Of a stretch of 64,000 nt of DNA, positions 1 through 11,870 are shown in pieces. Location of the stretch: positions 10,371,001 through 10,435,000 of the forward strand of contig BSBM01000068.1 of assembly GCA_027924585.1 (NCBI GenBank), given 5' to 3'. A program made the position numbers and the translations under genes. The notes below the pieces were generated by a model. It was not told where the DNA came from. It did no database searches and was given only the letters and a program-made list of their open reading frames with translations. This DNA is from Larix kaempferi (lineage: Eukaryota > Streptophyta > Pinopsida > Pinales > Pinaceae). Each line of letters opens with the position of its first letter. Within the stretch, counting starts at the first letter, position 1.

Positions 1-273
1 CTTAAATGTGTGAATGGTGAATTGATAATATGTTGCCGAAGTTATAATCTCTCGTTTCTACAAGGGTAATGTGTGTTGGAATCATATCCTCACATCCACT
101 GCGAAAACTTGGTTCCTGCAGCCCCCTTATCCATCTCGGGTGAGACTGCACTTGCTCCGCAAGTGTTGATGGAAAGGGTTACATATTTCTGGGCCGGTGT
201 GTAAGGAGTTTGGGTTGGTAGTTTGTTGACGACAGTGCGAAGTTAACTCCTGTTGATAGACACTGCGTCAACA
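1..273 (+). repeat. 5' LTR of the Gypsy element (3' portion only)
   Basis: Aligns nearly base for base with 14431-14703, both ending in TCAACA. The beginning of this LTR lies left of the window. Confidence 0.9.
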
Positions 274-274
274 A

Positions 275-294
275 ATGGTTCCATTTCCGAGACC
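275..294 (+). promoter_or_regulatory. Degenerate primer-binding site candidate of the Gypsy element
   Basis: Directly after the LTR is TGGTTCCATTTCCGAGACC. It resembles the TGGCGCC-type site complementary to tRNA-Asp used by some plant Gypsy lineages, with several differences. The position is right, but the tRNA assignment is tentative. Confidence 0.35.
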
Positions 295-1193
295 TAGAGG
301 AAAAAAAGAAGAGGATATGTTGTGGCATCCAACGAAATTAGAGATCTAAGAGTGGTTTGATAAGAAAGCAGAGGAACTCGCAGGAAGCGAGAAGCGAGAC
401 CCTAAACAGACAGTAACTAGTTGGCTGCAGAAATAATTTATTCAGATATCCACGAGATATTCTTCTGTGAATTCCCAGTATTGCTGCACGAGTGGCTAGC
501 GCAATTGACGTTCCGAAAGAATCACTGCCAGAAGATTGAACCTGATTGTTGGACCCCAGAGTTAATCCGACGGCTGAAGCAAGTCGATAACAAGGTATCA
601 TGTGCTATTGATTTTTGGGTGGATATTATCCTTGAAGGATACGTGACTGAGTTCGCAGTAGACACTATAAAGTCGTATAGTGACGCTGAGAGGAAGGTTC
701 TTGTCATTGTTAAAACTGTGGATTAAGATGCTTGTATACGAAAGGGAATATTGAGGATGTCTTCTGACGAGTAGAAAAATCAGTGTGTGGAGGTTGAGGG
801 TATCGTGTGAATGCAGACCTGACAGAAAGATGTGGGGTAGATGGACATAAGCGACGACGAGTATCTAACGGAGGCTTCTGAAGAGTGTGGTACCTTGAGG
901 AGTGGAGAAATATTCCGACATCCTGAGAAGAAGAGGACTCAGAGAGAGAGTCTCCTAAGAGGACGGGAATGGAGGACTGCGAAACAAGACCACAAGGGAG
1001 GAAGCGACCTTATTGCAAAGGAGACATTGACCAGGCTATCCTAGAAACAGGAGAAGGATAGATTGTAAGTTACAACATACCTTCAACCCCGCGCACTACT
1101 CAAAATTTTATAAATACAAACTACTCGTAGAGTTGCCCCACGTCCAGCGGTAAGAGTAGAATTTCAGTAAACATTAGTAGTAGAAACGTTAGG
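295..1193 (+). other. Gypsy leader region, no clear domain
   Basis: This 0.9-kb stretch lies between the primer site and the gag ATG. It holds short open frames (about 100 codons at 421-726 and 67 at 841-1044) with no family I recognise. The first opens at TTG rather than ATG. It may be untranslated leader or a decayed N-terminal extension of Gag. Confidence 0.4.
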
Positions 1194-2744
1194 ATGGAAG
1201 ACGAGGTGAAGATGCCCACCTTTCAAGGGAATGGGATCGAGGATCCCGAACAGTAGTGGTTCATATGTGAAGTAGTCTGGACTATGAAACAGGTCCAGGA
1301 CGATGCTATAAATATGGGACAAATAGCGATGACCCTTAAGGGTCGGGCGTTAGATTGGTTCATGAAGTTTACAAGGGTTCTGATGGGAACACCAGCCAAG
1401 ACGCTGGCGCAGGTCAGAGCAACGAATATTGATGAATTTAAAATGCCAAAATCGGAGTCGCAGTATGTTATTGAGCTCAAGGAGATTAAGCAATTCCCAA
1501 ATGAGCCGGTGTGGGAATTCGATCAACAGTACAAGACGTTGATAGAAAAAGTAAGCTTTCCAATAAATGAGCTGCAACACAAAGAGTGGTTCATCGTAGG
1601 ACTGGTACCGCATATCCGTGGGCCACTGATGCAGCAAAAAGTAGCGACACGGGTGGAAGCATTAGAGATTGCGATGAAACTGGAGGCTTCACCAATCAGT
1701 GAAGCAGGGATAGGAATGTATAGAGTCCAAGCGCAATTGGACAATATAACACTTCAATTGGAGGATATCAAGAAGGAAAAGGAAACCCGTGGAGACATAT
1801 GGTGCACCATGTGAAAAACTGAGGGACACCATAAGGACAATTTCCCAGAGTTCCATGAGTATTTGCAGTCGGGGGCACCAAACCCCCTTCGTAAAGGAGG
1901 CATGACGTGGTGTCCTATCTGTCAAACCAGAGGGCATCAACTAGAGGAATGTGTATATCTGCAAAAGATGGTGTCGAAGCCCACAAACTTGTACTGCAGG
2001 GCCTATGACCTACTGCAAGATCGGACAACTGACACATAATTTATGAAGAGTGAAGAGCCACCGGCGGTACAGCAGCAACCACAGTACAACCAACCACAGC
2101 CGCCGTACAACCAAATGAAGCAATACTATCAAGAGCAATACGAGAAGCCATAGTATGGGCACCCACAGTATCCGCCACCACCGTATGGCCAGCTGCAGTA
2201 TGGGAAACCACATTATCAGCAACAACATTACGGGAAACCGCATTATCAACCATATGGGCCACCACATGGAGGTTTCAGGGGAGGATTCCATGGATGCCAA
2301 GGCACCGGTATGGGATGTGGAGGAGTTGCTGGAAGGGGAAGAGGGTCGATCATCTGTTACAATTGTGGACAGCAGGGGCACTACCAGAGGGATTGTCCAA
2401 ACCCAGTGCCGCAATGTAGTTATTTCATTGTTGTCGATCACAGCGTAGATGACTAACCTCATCTCATTGTGAAATGGCAGACTAAGAATCCACCCTAGAA
2501 ACAGAACGAAAATAATTAGAACGCACCATCAGTCGTGCAGATGATATCGACGGAGTCTAGAAGTAGTCCTACGATAGTTGGAATAGTGACACGAGGAGGA
2601 GCGGTGATAGTAGGCGACAGGTCACACACCAATGTTCGACCAACAAAAACAAAGTGGAAGCAGGTCACCTTTGACATGGAAGCTGAAAGGGACACCTTCT
2701 TGAGGGCACAGGAGGCATCTACCTCTTCAGGAAGAAATCTATGA
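1194..2744 (+). pseudogene. gag: Gypsy gag (capsid plus zinc knuckles), broken by stops
   Basis: One 517-codon frame runs from the ATG at 1194 to a TGA at 2742-2744. It is interrupted in frame by TAG (1254), TGA (1812), TAA (2037), TAG (2151), TAA (2454), TAG (2496) and TAG (2517). Codons about 40-200 match the retrotransposon Gag core: a GRALDWF motif, then EFDQQYKTL and a predicted helical tail. A Q/P/Y-rich spacer follows, flanked by cysteine clusters. The best one is CYNCGQQGHYQRDCP, a canonical CX2CX4HX4C knuckle at about 2360-2402. A paired cluster (WCPICQTRGHQLEEC) lies near 1910-1955. Gag would package element RNA in cytoplasmic particles. This copy cannot give a full product. Confidence 0.85.
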
Positions 2745-2745
2745 C

Positions 2746-3486
2746 ATGCCACCGACGTTCAACTCGACGAAGTCGTGGAGGAAGGAAAACACTCTAAAGG
2801 CCTTCTTGGAAAGTTTCCTAGAGTTGGAAAAGGATCTCAACACACTGGAAGAAATATCTGGTCTACTGCATCGACGGGAAGGTACACGTCAGGACCAGAA
2901 GGTTAATCACATACATAAGAAGAAGATAGGAAGGGAGATGCAGATGTCGGCACAAATTGGAACATTTGATTTTGACTCCATCATTCTGGATTTGGGTTTG
3001 GATGTGAATATTTTGACCAAGCAGACATGGGAGACAATTGGGAAGCCGCGAATGACCTGGTCACTAGTACAGCTGTGACTGGCAAAACAGATTAAGGTCA
3101 CTCCGCTTGGTCACATATGTCAACTCCTAGTCGAAGTTGAGGGGCTCACGACATATATTGATTTTGATGTCATTGAAATCATGGATGATACCAGTCCCTA
3201 TACGGTACTACTAGGGATAGACTGGGCTATGGAAAACCAAGCGATTATCAATTTTAAGAAGAGGACAATGTCATTTGAAAATTGCGAGATAAGAGCCATT
3301 GCACCACTCGATCCTGCGGAAGGGTTGTGCTACACGGAACCAGCCAGAGACGAGTTTGCAGAAGGCTGGGACAGTTTGTATAACATATCTGAGGATTATA
3401 TTAATCCCACCGTGGATGGAGAATTAGGATGGAACAATGCCAGTTCGGCATCATTAGATTCGGATGAGGCCCTTGAAAATTGGTAG
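2746..3486 (+). pseudogene. Gypsy aspartic protease region, broken
   Basis: The frame shifts relative to gag at 2746. Residues near 2960-3020 (IILDLGLDVNIL) correspond to the retroviral-type aspartic protease box, normally D-S/T-G-S/A. Here the second and third motif positions are changed (DLGL), so catalysis is doubtful. A stop near 3076 separates this from the flap and C-terminal half (VLLGIDWAMENQAIINF at about 3210-3260), which is typical of plant Gypsy proteases. The enzyme would process the Gag-Pol polyprotein. Confidence 0.75.
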
Positions 3487-3599
3487 AACCGGTTATATGA
3501 AGTATCCTTTAGAAGATGTGCACGGGTAACACAGTCACTGCGAAGGGTAGCTACGGAGGAATACATGTTATCTACATATGAGGGATTTCCCAACTTGAG

Positions 3600-4023
3600 T
3601 ACGTTTCTCACAGATTTTGATTAAAACGTGGAAGAACCACAGCGTCTACTGGCCTTGGAGGAAGCCTTAAAGGCTACTCTTGCATGATGGTGGGCGGCGC
3701 ACAAATCAAACATCACAAATTGGCCACTATGTCGACGCCTCATGGAGGTTCAATTCGGTGAAGCTGTGGGGTATGACCAAATGATATATGACGGACAAGG
3801 GGACCCGAAGGAGCATATAAATGCTTGTCAACACCAATGATGATCGAAAGCAAAGCAGGAATGGGTTCATTCTTTCGTACATATGTTGGATGAAGTGCTG
3901 CAAAGCTGGTATGTCGCAGCAGAACTGCGACACAGGATGACTTCTTGGGAACAGCTTACCATTGGCTTCAGCCAATCATTCTCTTTCTCAAATGAAAACC
4001 CCTTCATCCACACTGCGTTATAG
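3600..4023 (+). pseudogene. Second Gag-like domain between protease and RT
   Basis: A broken frame contains a YDGQGDPKEH motif, then QEWVHSFVHMLDEVLQSWY and ELRHRMTSWEQL, then a phenylalanine-rich stretch. This is the same architecture as the plant retrotransposon Gag core (D-P--H, W---L--S---W, W--L---F), placed here inside pol. Several stops interrupt it (one near 3686, tandem stops near 3838). It joins in frame to the next segment, which begins with EVIRGKTFEA-type residues. I infer it is a lineage-specific insertion within pol; its role is unknown. Confidence 0.55.
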
Positions 4024-4497
4024 GTGATCCGCGGAAAGACATTTGAGGCAGTACCAATAGGACAACCGATGACACTTCAATGGATTGCAACACCAGAAAT
4101 GTTGATGGAGTGTTACAATGTCACCGGAGAGCCCGACGATGAGGATGATACCAGGGCTATATATGTGCCAGAATCAGAAGGTAATCACAGTTTTGAGGCA
4201 CTAGAAATACCATCGGACAAATTTCAGCAACCATTGAAGATCAAGAAGGTGAACATTGGATCGGAGGAGAACCCAAAGTTCCGAAGCATTGGCGACTACT
4301 GGGATGATTCGACCATTGAGAAGATGACCTACTTGTTGCATGAGTTTCAGGACTTGTTTCCAACGAAATTTTCAGAGATGAAAAGAATCTCCAGTGACTT
4401 TGGGGAAATGAAGATCCCCCTGAAACCTGATGCGAAGCCAGTCAAGCAGTGGCCGTATCGATTGAATACAAGATACAAGGGACCACGTGCAAGCTGA
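4024..4497 (+). pseudogene. Gypsy pol linker upstream of RT
   Basis: An open frame of 157 codons has an acidic centre (GEPDDEDDTRAIYVPES) and ends with the conserved segment leading into Gypsy RT: LLHEFQDLFPTKFSEM followed by MKIPLKPDAKPVKQWPYRL. The latter is the standard entry to the RT fingers. A frameshift at about 4495 separates it from the rest of RT. Confidence 0.75.
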
Positions 4498-5493
4498 AAT
4501 TGAGAGAATGCTCGAGGCCGGTATTATAGAACCTGTGGAAGAATCAGAATGGATCAACCCAATGGTCGTCTAGGACAAGAAAACTGGCGAAGTACAAATA
4601 TGCGTCGACTTGAGGAAGTTGAATGATGCCTGCCTACATGATCCGTTCTTGACCCAATTCACAGATGAGGTGCTCGAAGGAGTAGGAGGTCAAGAGATCT
4701 ATTCATTTACGGATGGATTTTCTGGCTACCACCAGATCAAGATTGTGAAAGCGGATCGACACAATACTACATTCGTCATGGAGTGGGGATGCTTTTAGTA
4801 CATGGTAATGTCATTTGGATTGAAGAATGATCCAACAATTTTTTCCAGATTAGTGGTGGCGGCGTTTAAAGACTATATTCATAAGTTTCTTACCGTCTAT
4901 ATGGATGACTAGACAGTATATGGATTAGTTAAGGATCATGTTGCAAACTTAAGATTAATGCTGGAGCAATGTTGAAAACACCAAATTTCCTTGAACCTTA
5001 AGAAGTGCATATTTTGTGCTCCATTTGGAATCTTGTTAGGACACATTGTCTGTAGAGAAGGAATATTGGTAGACCCGGTGAAGATTGCCATCATCGTTGA
5101 CCTCCCACCACCACTGACAGTAAAACAACTACGAGCGACGTTGGGACACACGGGCTACTACAAGAAATTCATTAGGGGATATCCAGCCATTACGGCACCC
5201 ATGAAGAAGTTATTAAAGAAGGATGCTAAGTTTGAATGGAACGAGGAATGCCAAAAAATCCTGGACATATTGAAAGCAAAGATGGTCGCAGCACCCATCC
5301 TTGCATTTCCGGATTGGAAAAAGGAATTCCATGTACACGTCGATGCATTGTCAGTCGCACTAGGTGTCATTTTGTCCCAACTAGGAATAGGCAACATCGA
5401 CCACCTGATAGCCTTTGCAAGTAGGAAGATGTCTACTATGGAGAAGAAAAATATGACCACCGAGCGGGAAGGGTTGGCGATGGTCTATGCTTT
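4497..5493 (+). pseudogene. Gypsy reverse transcriptase and start of RNase H
   Basis: The RT blocks follow in order: EAGIIEPVEESEW (about 4512-4550), CVDLRKLND (about 4602-4628), TDGFSGYHQIKI (about 4710-4745), MSFGLKN (about 4808-4828) and the catalytic YMDD at about 4898-4910. At least four stops break the frame, including TAG after VV (4573), TAG before YMV (4798) and TAG right after YMDD. From 4991 a 193-codon frame carries the RT connection (LGHTGYYKKFIRGY) and RNase H start (FHVHVDALSVALGVILSQ; FASRKMS; TTEREGLA). It runs into the inserted element at 5494. Confidence 0.88.
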
Positions 5494-6662
5494 TTTAATA
5501 TCCCAAACTGATATTTTTTCTTTTTTTGTGTACTATGGCTGGCTAGTAGGCTTATGTCTCAACAAGATATGAAAGTAAGCCCTGATCTCTGCATGCATGT
5601 AGCTGCATGCAGATCTGTAACCCAATGAATACTGAAATGCTAGAAAGTAGGAGGAACTAATGCATGTACATACCAGTATATAGATCTGTTGATGATTAGG
5701 AAGATGATCCCCGCATGTGGGAATTGTGCCGGAGGAATAGGGAGAGAAGTCAATTTGTCCTCCAATAGATAAGTGTGCCCTCCTCCAAGCTCATAATTAT
5801 CCTAAATAAATGGTAGATCCATGATGAAGCTCCGGATAATGTGCACTAGGGTTATAGTGCCCCTATGAAGATGATGGAAGTAGCATGCATAAACTTTGAT
5901 GGCTCAAAGGCATAAAACGTGAAGATCTCCTCTAGAGGAATTTGCCCAAGGCATGAAAACGTCCTCAAAGAATGATAAGTGCTGATATATAGCTCGGAAC
6001 ACAAGATGAGAGACCCTTCTTCCAGGGGAAGGGTAATAGTGCTGCTCTAAGAAGGATAAGAGCTGCATGCAAAGAAATGGATCCCTATAGACTGCAATAC
6101 GAATATGAGGCAATATGGACAATGCACCCATGCAAGGGAGAGCAAGCCCACAATATAGTATATGAAGAGAACTCTGCAGAATCTGAATGATGATAATACC
6201 TAATGATGAACAATGCTGAATGTGGATGATCCAACCTGATGATGAACTAGGGTAGATAGATTTTGCTGCCGAAATACACCAGTTAGTTGATCATGCACTC
6301 AACCCTAACTTAGCTCGATGAGCTCTCCAATTCGAATGCTCAAATCAATAATCATATAAGTGTGTTTCTCCATTCACTTTACCATTCTTTTAGAACACTC
6401 AAATGCAAGTGACCTAACTTTTGACCTAATTAGGTCACTTTACCTTCTAATTCGCAGTTGACTTGCATGCAGCTTCCTGGAGGCTCAATCAAGTGCATGC
6501 ATCATGAAATAATGCTCGGATGTCATGCATGCAGGTGGCATTTGGCTCTGGTGGCCTCTGTCTATCTACTGGTGATATAATAATCACACTAAAGATCCTC
6601 TGAAGGTGTATATGGCATCAATCCTTAGTAATTTCCATTATAATAAAAAAGGGAACATTACA
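5494..6662 (-). repeat. 3' LTR of the nested minus-strand element
   Basis: 1169 bp, collinear with 10273-11441 with scattered substitutions. The outer end reads TTTAATATCCC where the other copy has TGTAATATCCC; the inner end reads GGGAACATTACA. Confidence 0.9.
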
Positions 6663-6675
6663 GTCCTCCCTTGCC
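6663..6675 (-). promoter_or_regulatory. Polypurine tract of the nested element
   Basis: Read on the minus strand, AAGGGAGGAC directly precedes the LTR start TGTAATG. Just upstream lies CTTGAGGACAAGCA, a segment commonly seen near the end of plant Gypsy coding regions. Confidence 0.7.
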
Positions 6676-6689
6676 AAGATTGCTTGTCC

Positions 6690-7558
6690 TCAAGCAATAC
6701 CAACACAGTTCCATAATCAATTGAACTGAACCAACTAAATCCCAGGGTCCCAAATCATCCTAGGAGATATGTAGTACCTTCTACTAAGGTATGGTCCTGC
6801 AAGATACCATGATATGAAACCTCCTGAAAGTGATATTTGACTCTCGTCCTCATGCTAACTGTTGTATCATCCACTACTGCAATCTCGGGGTTCCCCACTA
6901 CCCAGAAGAAGAGACCATCATGTAGTCATTGAGCCATTCTGATCATCATTAGCTATTTGTCATGCTCCATCAGCACCCACCTCTCCTGTAACTCCAAGTA
7001 GAAAGATATGTAAGAGCTGGCCACCTCCCTATGAACAATGTAGTGTATAGGAAACTAGGTGAAGTCTGCCATTCTGTCGTCATACTTGACCTCGAGTATC
7101 GACAAAGGAAATATGCTCTGATCACCGATAATGACTCTGGGATGCTCATGAACTCTAATAATCTACTCAATAGATAGCTCTATCACTCGTGTTGTCCCAT
7201 ACTCTGAGGAAATCACTCAAATCTGCAAGAATTCTGATAACAGGTGAGTCTCTGCACATATATACTCGGCCCTTTGCATCCTTGGTATACCTATGATGCA
7301 ATCTAACAATAGGCTCCCCCATGGAAGCTCATGATATGTCGAAGGTTGTATTAATGCAAGTTCTGATGTACCCTATTGACCTGACATAAGATCTGTCTCG
7401 TATCTCCATGTACACCTATCTCAAGTATGTCTAAAAAAGGTGAAGTCATCTAAGTCCCCCACTGGTGATGTGAAGCACTTTCTACCCTGATCACTGGTTC
7501 GCCTAGTGCTAACACCAAAATACATCTGATTACCCTTGAAGAACCAAGCAATCATAAA
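6690..7558 (-). pseudogene. Coding-like C-terminal continuation of the nested-element ORF
   Basis: Minus-strand frames downstream of the long ORF still look coding. The stretch after the TAG at 7559 stays rich in hydrophobic and aromatic residues. Open segments follow (66 codons at 6970-7170, then one ending in VLVLLEDKQSWQG near 6690). Stops are scattered and the frame is not continuous. No domain was recognised. It could be the last third of the same protein or untranslated 3' sequence. Confidence 0.4.
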
Positions 7559-10215
7559 CTACACAAAATCCTCAGAAGACTGCTTTGTCATGCATCCCGC
7601 CCTAAGCAGCCTACCAATAAATACCTGAAAGCAAATGCTGGCCATCTCCTCCGTAGTGGCTCCATTGTCAATCTCAATCCTGAATACCAGGAAAGAAAGT
7701 CGGCCCTGCCATAAAGAAGTCTCAATCTCTCCCACTCTGTCATCCCATAAATATAGCGGACTGATCATCCTCACAACTCTGTCGATCACCCCTACCATAT
7801 GAAACAATCCATTGTGTAGATGAATACCTGGATCCCACCACCAACTAAGGGGTTCACCAAACCCAACTCCAACGAACTGCTGCCGAATCATGCTGATAAT
7901 CATCGAGGTCTCCCTGTAATCCTCTGGTAGATACCAAGTGCAAATAACTGACTCTGCTCCTACTAATGTAATCAGCTCCCACAAAACTGCATCTATACAT
8001 CTGTTAACCCACTCACTGTCTATGTCCTCCAATAATCTATGGAGTCTAAGCCTCTCTCTAGAGGACAACTCCGTTCGCTGCAGTGCCTCATACTCATGCA
8101 GATACCAATAATAATCCACCAACGGCAAATATCGGATAGCCCTCATGATCCTCTCCCTAAGTGATGTCTTAGGGTCAGTACATGGGCAATATCTATAGGA
8201 GATGATGTCATTCCCTACTCTCTCAACTGCAAATCCTGTGAACCAGTCTAATCTCCCCCGTGTACTGAGTGTACCAATCCCATTGTCTAATTGAAGGATC
8301 ACTATTGTGTCAAGATGCTATTCACCTCATCTAACTGTCTCAGGTGAAACTCCCAAGTCTGGTTGTGTAATAGCAATAAATAGCTATGCTCTTGCAGATG
8401 CTGCTGGGAAGTAACTAGTGTGTTGGTCAACCCCATGACCATGACCACAATCTCAAAACTAGGTCTAGAAGTAGGCCTGTGAGCATCATGCTCTCTAATC
8501 CTCATCAGATGATATCCCTGGCCAAGATAGGCTATCAAGGGTTCTCATACCCGATGAAGCGTGTCTTTCCCCTCATAAATCCTGGGGACTCTCGGTGCAA
8601 GGGCATGATTGTGCTCTCTGTCAGGTGGTCTCCCAGGAGGTAACACCCCAAAACTCCATGGGATCTCATTGTGTACCCCTATGCACTCCTCTAGACTGAT
8701 GTATACTCATGTACTCTCCTGAGCCATTGAGTACCTTGTATGTGCTACTGTAGATAGTATTCCACTACTATCAATGAAGTCTGTGATCCAATGTATCTCT
8801 ATATCTTCCAGACATCTGCCCATACAACCTCTGTATGTATAATCTTCCCTATTGGATGATCCACAGGGAATGTGCTCAACTATCTCTGTCATGGCTAAAC
8901 CTCTCTCTAATAGAGATGGCTCATGATCCCCTACCTGATCCCAATTCTCCGTGTCAGATATCTCCTCAGTCAATTGAAGCTCTGAGTGCTCCTCATGCTG
9001 AATCATCACAAGCTGCTCTCCTGGTGTCAATGTCATGGCTAAATATATCTATAACAGAGATGGCTCATGATCCCCTGCCTGATCCAAACTATCTGTGTTG
9101 GATCTCTCCTTAGTCATCTACAACTCTAAGTGCTCCTCATGTTTTACAGCTGCCCTGTATCCTATGTGTGCTGCGGTATCCTCTTGTGCACTCACTCTAC
9201 TAGTGTCACCAGAGCCCAGATCCCACACACCTGTGCTATACTGGAGTGTGTCTCCTATCAACACATCTACAACTACAACTAGAACCATGAATGGCTCCTC
9301 CACAGTAAGTGACTCGTAACCTCCATACTTCCCTGTATGTATAGAATCAACCATCCCCCAGTCATGTCTCTCCTCATGGATCTCGTCTATCATGGATGTC
9401 TCGACTCTTGCAGTAGATGATGAAGATTGTGTCCACTCCAACTCATCTACATGCATATATGATTCCTGAAGAACAATCTAAGTGTTGTTCAAGGAATCTC
9501 TAGTAACCATAGGCTCATAGGTGAGATCCTCTTCCCCGTCCTATATGGTCAAATCACTCCATATCATGTCCACGTCACAACTAGGTGCTAGCATACCTTG
9601 ATCCTCACAAGGACCACTACTAAGGTGAGATGATGAGTCCTCGATGATGGATAATCTGATAACTGCATCATATGTACTATCCTCCTCATGTATTTCCAAC
9701 TCCATATCAAATTTACTATCAACCTGTATATCATACTCATATGTTTGTCTGAAAGTCCTATTGTATGCTCTAGGTATGCTCTTACTTTTAAAGTGGCAAA
9801 AGTCAGTGAAGGTCATGGCTGATTGGAAGTCATCTCCCAATGCTCTGTATTCTCTCAAATAGGCACTCATGCATTCTTCTGGCTCTACCTGTACTAAAGG
9901 CACCGTGACTAAGCTCTCTAAGAATTGTGGTAGGGTAGGTCGGGGGGACCTATTGTGGATATGTGGGTGTCTTTGCAGATTGGTATGTACTTGTTCCCCC
10001 TTGCTGCTTGTGGATACCCTATCAATGTTGGGATACATCGGATTGTGTGGGGTGGGCTTTGAGTTATATGTGAGTTGTTGGGTGGTACTCAACATTTCTT
10101 TGTGTCCTGAAGTTAGTTCCTTCAGAGCAGAAATGAGGCTACTGAAAGCTGCTTTATTATTTTCTGCCATTGTTTCTTTTCCTTTACTCTTTTCAATCTG
10201 AAACTCTATAATCAT
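7559..10215 (-). pseudogene. Long Gag-like/unknown ORF of the nested element, broken
   Basis: An ATG at 10213-10215 lies 45 bp past the primer site. Open segments 10215-9541, 9456-9118, 9036-8707 and 8538-8302 are all in one frame, separated only by TAG (9541, 9478, 9118, 9049) and TGA (8707, 8545). A one-base shift near 8302 leads into a 247-codon open segment ending at 7559. The ancestral protein was therefore at least ~885 residues. The first ~150 residues look Gag-like (MAENNKAAFSSLISALKEL; AYLREYRALGDDFQSAMTF). The rest, including DYYWYLHEYEALQ and LSWWWDPGIHLHNGLF, matches no family I know. The apparent starts of the two downstream open segments at 8538 and 8302 are non-ATG codons. Confidence 0.6.
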
Positions 10216-10259
10216 TTACTGTTCTTAATTGTATGCTCCCCATAGCTGGCAAGGAAAAT

Positions 10260-10271
10260 GCTCTGATACCA
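10260..10271 (-). promoter_or_regulatory. Primer-binding site, initiator tRNA-Met
   Basis: The minus strand reads TGGTATCAGAGC, the canonical plant tRNA-Met primer site, one base from the LTR end. It shows that 10273-11441 is the 5' LTR of a minus-strand element. Confidence 0.95.
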
Positions 10272-10272
10272 A

Positions 10273-11441
10273 TGTAATATCCCAAACTGATATTTTTTCT
10301 TTTTTTGTGTACTATAGATGGCTAGTAGGCTTATGTCTCAACAGGATATGAAAGTAAACCATGATCTCTGCATGCATGCAGTTGCATGCAAATCTGTAAC
10401 CCAAAGAATAATGAAATACTAGAAAGTAGGAGGAACTAATGCATGTACATACCAGTATATAGATTTGCTGATGACTAGGAAGATGATCCTCGCATGCAGG
10501 AATTGTGCCTGAGGAATAGGGAGAGAAGTCAAGTCGTCCTCCAATAGACAAGTGCGACCTCCTCCAAGCTCAAAATGCTCCTAAATAAATGGTAGATCCC
10601 TAATGAAGCTCCAGATAATGTGCACTAGGGTTATAGTGCCCCTCTTAAGATGATGGAAGCAGCATGCATAAACTTTGATGGCTCAAAGGCGTAAAACGTG
10701 AAGATATCCTCTTGAGGAATTCACCCAATGCATGCAAACGCCCTCCAAGAATGATAAGTGCTGATATATAGCTCAGAACTCAAGCTGAGAGACCCTTCTT
10801 CCAGGGGAAGGGTAATAGTGCTTCTCTGAGAAGGATGAGAGTTGCATGCAGAGAAATGGATCCCTATAGACTACAATATGAATATGAGGCTATATGGACA
10901 ATGTGCCCATGCAAGGGAGAGCAAGCCCACAATATAGTATATAAAGAGAAATCTGCAGAATCTGAATGATGATAATACCTAATGATGAACAATGTTGAAT
11001 CTGGATGATCCAACCTGATGATGAACTAGGGAAGATAGATTTCGCTGTCGAAATACACCAGTTAGCTAAGTATGCACTAAACCCTAACTTAGCTCGCTGA
11101 GCTCTCCAATTTGAATCCTCAAATCAATAATCATATAAGTGTGTTTCTCCATTCAGTTTACCATTCTTTTATAACACTCAACTGCAAATAACGTAACTTT
11201 TGACCTAATTAGGTCACTTTACCTTCTATTTCGTAGTTGACTTGCATGCAGGTTCCTAGAGGCTCAATCAGGTGCATGCATCATGAAATAATGCTCGGAT
11301 GTCATGCATGTAGGTGGACTTTGGCTTTGGTGGACCTTGTCTATCTACTGGTGATCTAATAATCATACTAAAGATCCTCTGAAGGTGTATATGGCATCAA
11401 TCCTCAGTAATTTCCACTATAATAAAAAAGGGAACATTATA
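10273..11441 (-). repeat. 5' LTR of the nested minus-strand element
   Basis: 1169 bp, collinear with 5494-6662. It starts TGTAATATCCC and ends GGGAACATTATA, a one-base change from the other copy's ATTACA. Confidence 0.9.
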
Positions 11442-11446
11442 GATTT

Positions 11447-11870
11447 GCAGAAATTACAGCACTACCTCTTAGGGGGCCACTTCAAGATGTTCACAGATCA
11501 TTCCGTGTTGAAATACTTGGTGAACAAACTTGTGTTGGGGGGGAAGATTTGTCACTTGTTACTATTTCAGGAGTTTGAATTTGAGATTGTCGTAAAACTG
11601 GGATGATTGAATGCAGGACCTAATCAACTTTCACGGATAGAGTCAGGGGAAGAACCAAGGAACATCGATGACGGATTACAGGATGCTCAATTATTCAGCG
11701 TCGGCATGGTCAATAACCACTATGAGAAAATGATTCAATTTTTAGCAACAGGGAAGGCACCGGTTGAGTTCACTACCAATCAAAAGAAGCAACTAGTTTT
11801 CTTAGCTGCAGACTTCCAGTTAATTGCAGGGGAATTGTACAAAATGGGTCCATACGAGATTTTGCGATGA
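11447..11870 (+). pseudogene. Gypsy RNase H, downstream part, and RNase H-integrase linker
   Basis: Immediately after the insertion the RNase H frame resumes in register: LQHYLLGGHFKMFTDHS (FTDH is the conserved box). The LGGKICHLLLFQEF and NAGPNQLSRIESGEEP segments follow, as usual at the end of Gypsy RNase H. A stop at about 11604 (TGA, where arginine or glycine is usual) and a stop at about 11868 break it. The element's own frame becomes continuous again if the insert and one target copy are disregarded. Confidence 0.85.

Larger units (their letters stand above)
5494..11441 (-). mobile_element. Nested non-autonomous LTR retrotransposon with one long broken ORF
   Basis: Two direct repeats of exactly equal length (5494-6662 and 10273-11441, 1169 bp each) flank 3.6 kb. 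On the minus strand a perfect initiator tRNA-Met primer site abuts the right LTR and a purine tract abuts the left LTR, fixing minus orientation. LTR termini are TGTAAT/ATTACA, with single-base damage at the two outer ends. Flanks are GCTTT (5489-5493) and GATTT (11442-11446), an imperfect 5-bp target duplication inside the Gypsy RNase H. No protease, RT or integrase motif was found on either strand, so it resembles a LARD or TR-GAG type element needing enzymes in trans. Confidence 0.88.

Noticed and set aside
2010-2462. 150-codon minus-strand open frame
   Set aside because: It is antisense to the Q/P/Y-rich part of Gypsy gag; its leucine/valine/tryptophan-rich composition is the reverse reading of that repeat-like sequence.
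7559-8302. Treating the 247-codon open segment as a free-standing gene starting at 8302
   Set aside because: The first codon there is GTG and an in-frame stop lies just upstream; it is better read as the continuation of the longer broken ORF after a one-base shift.
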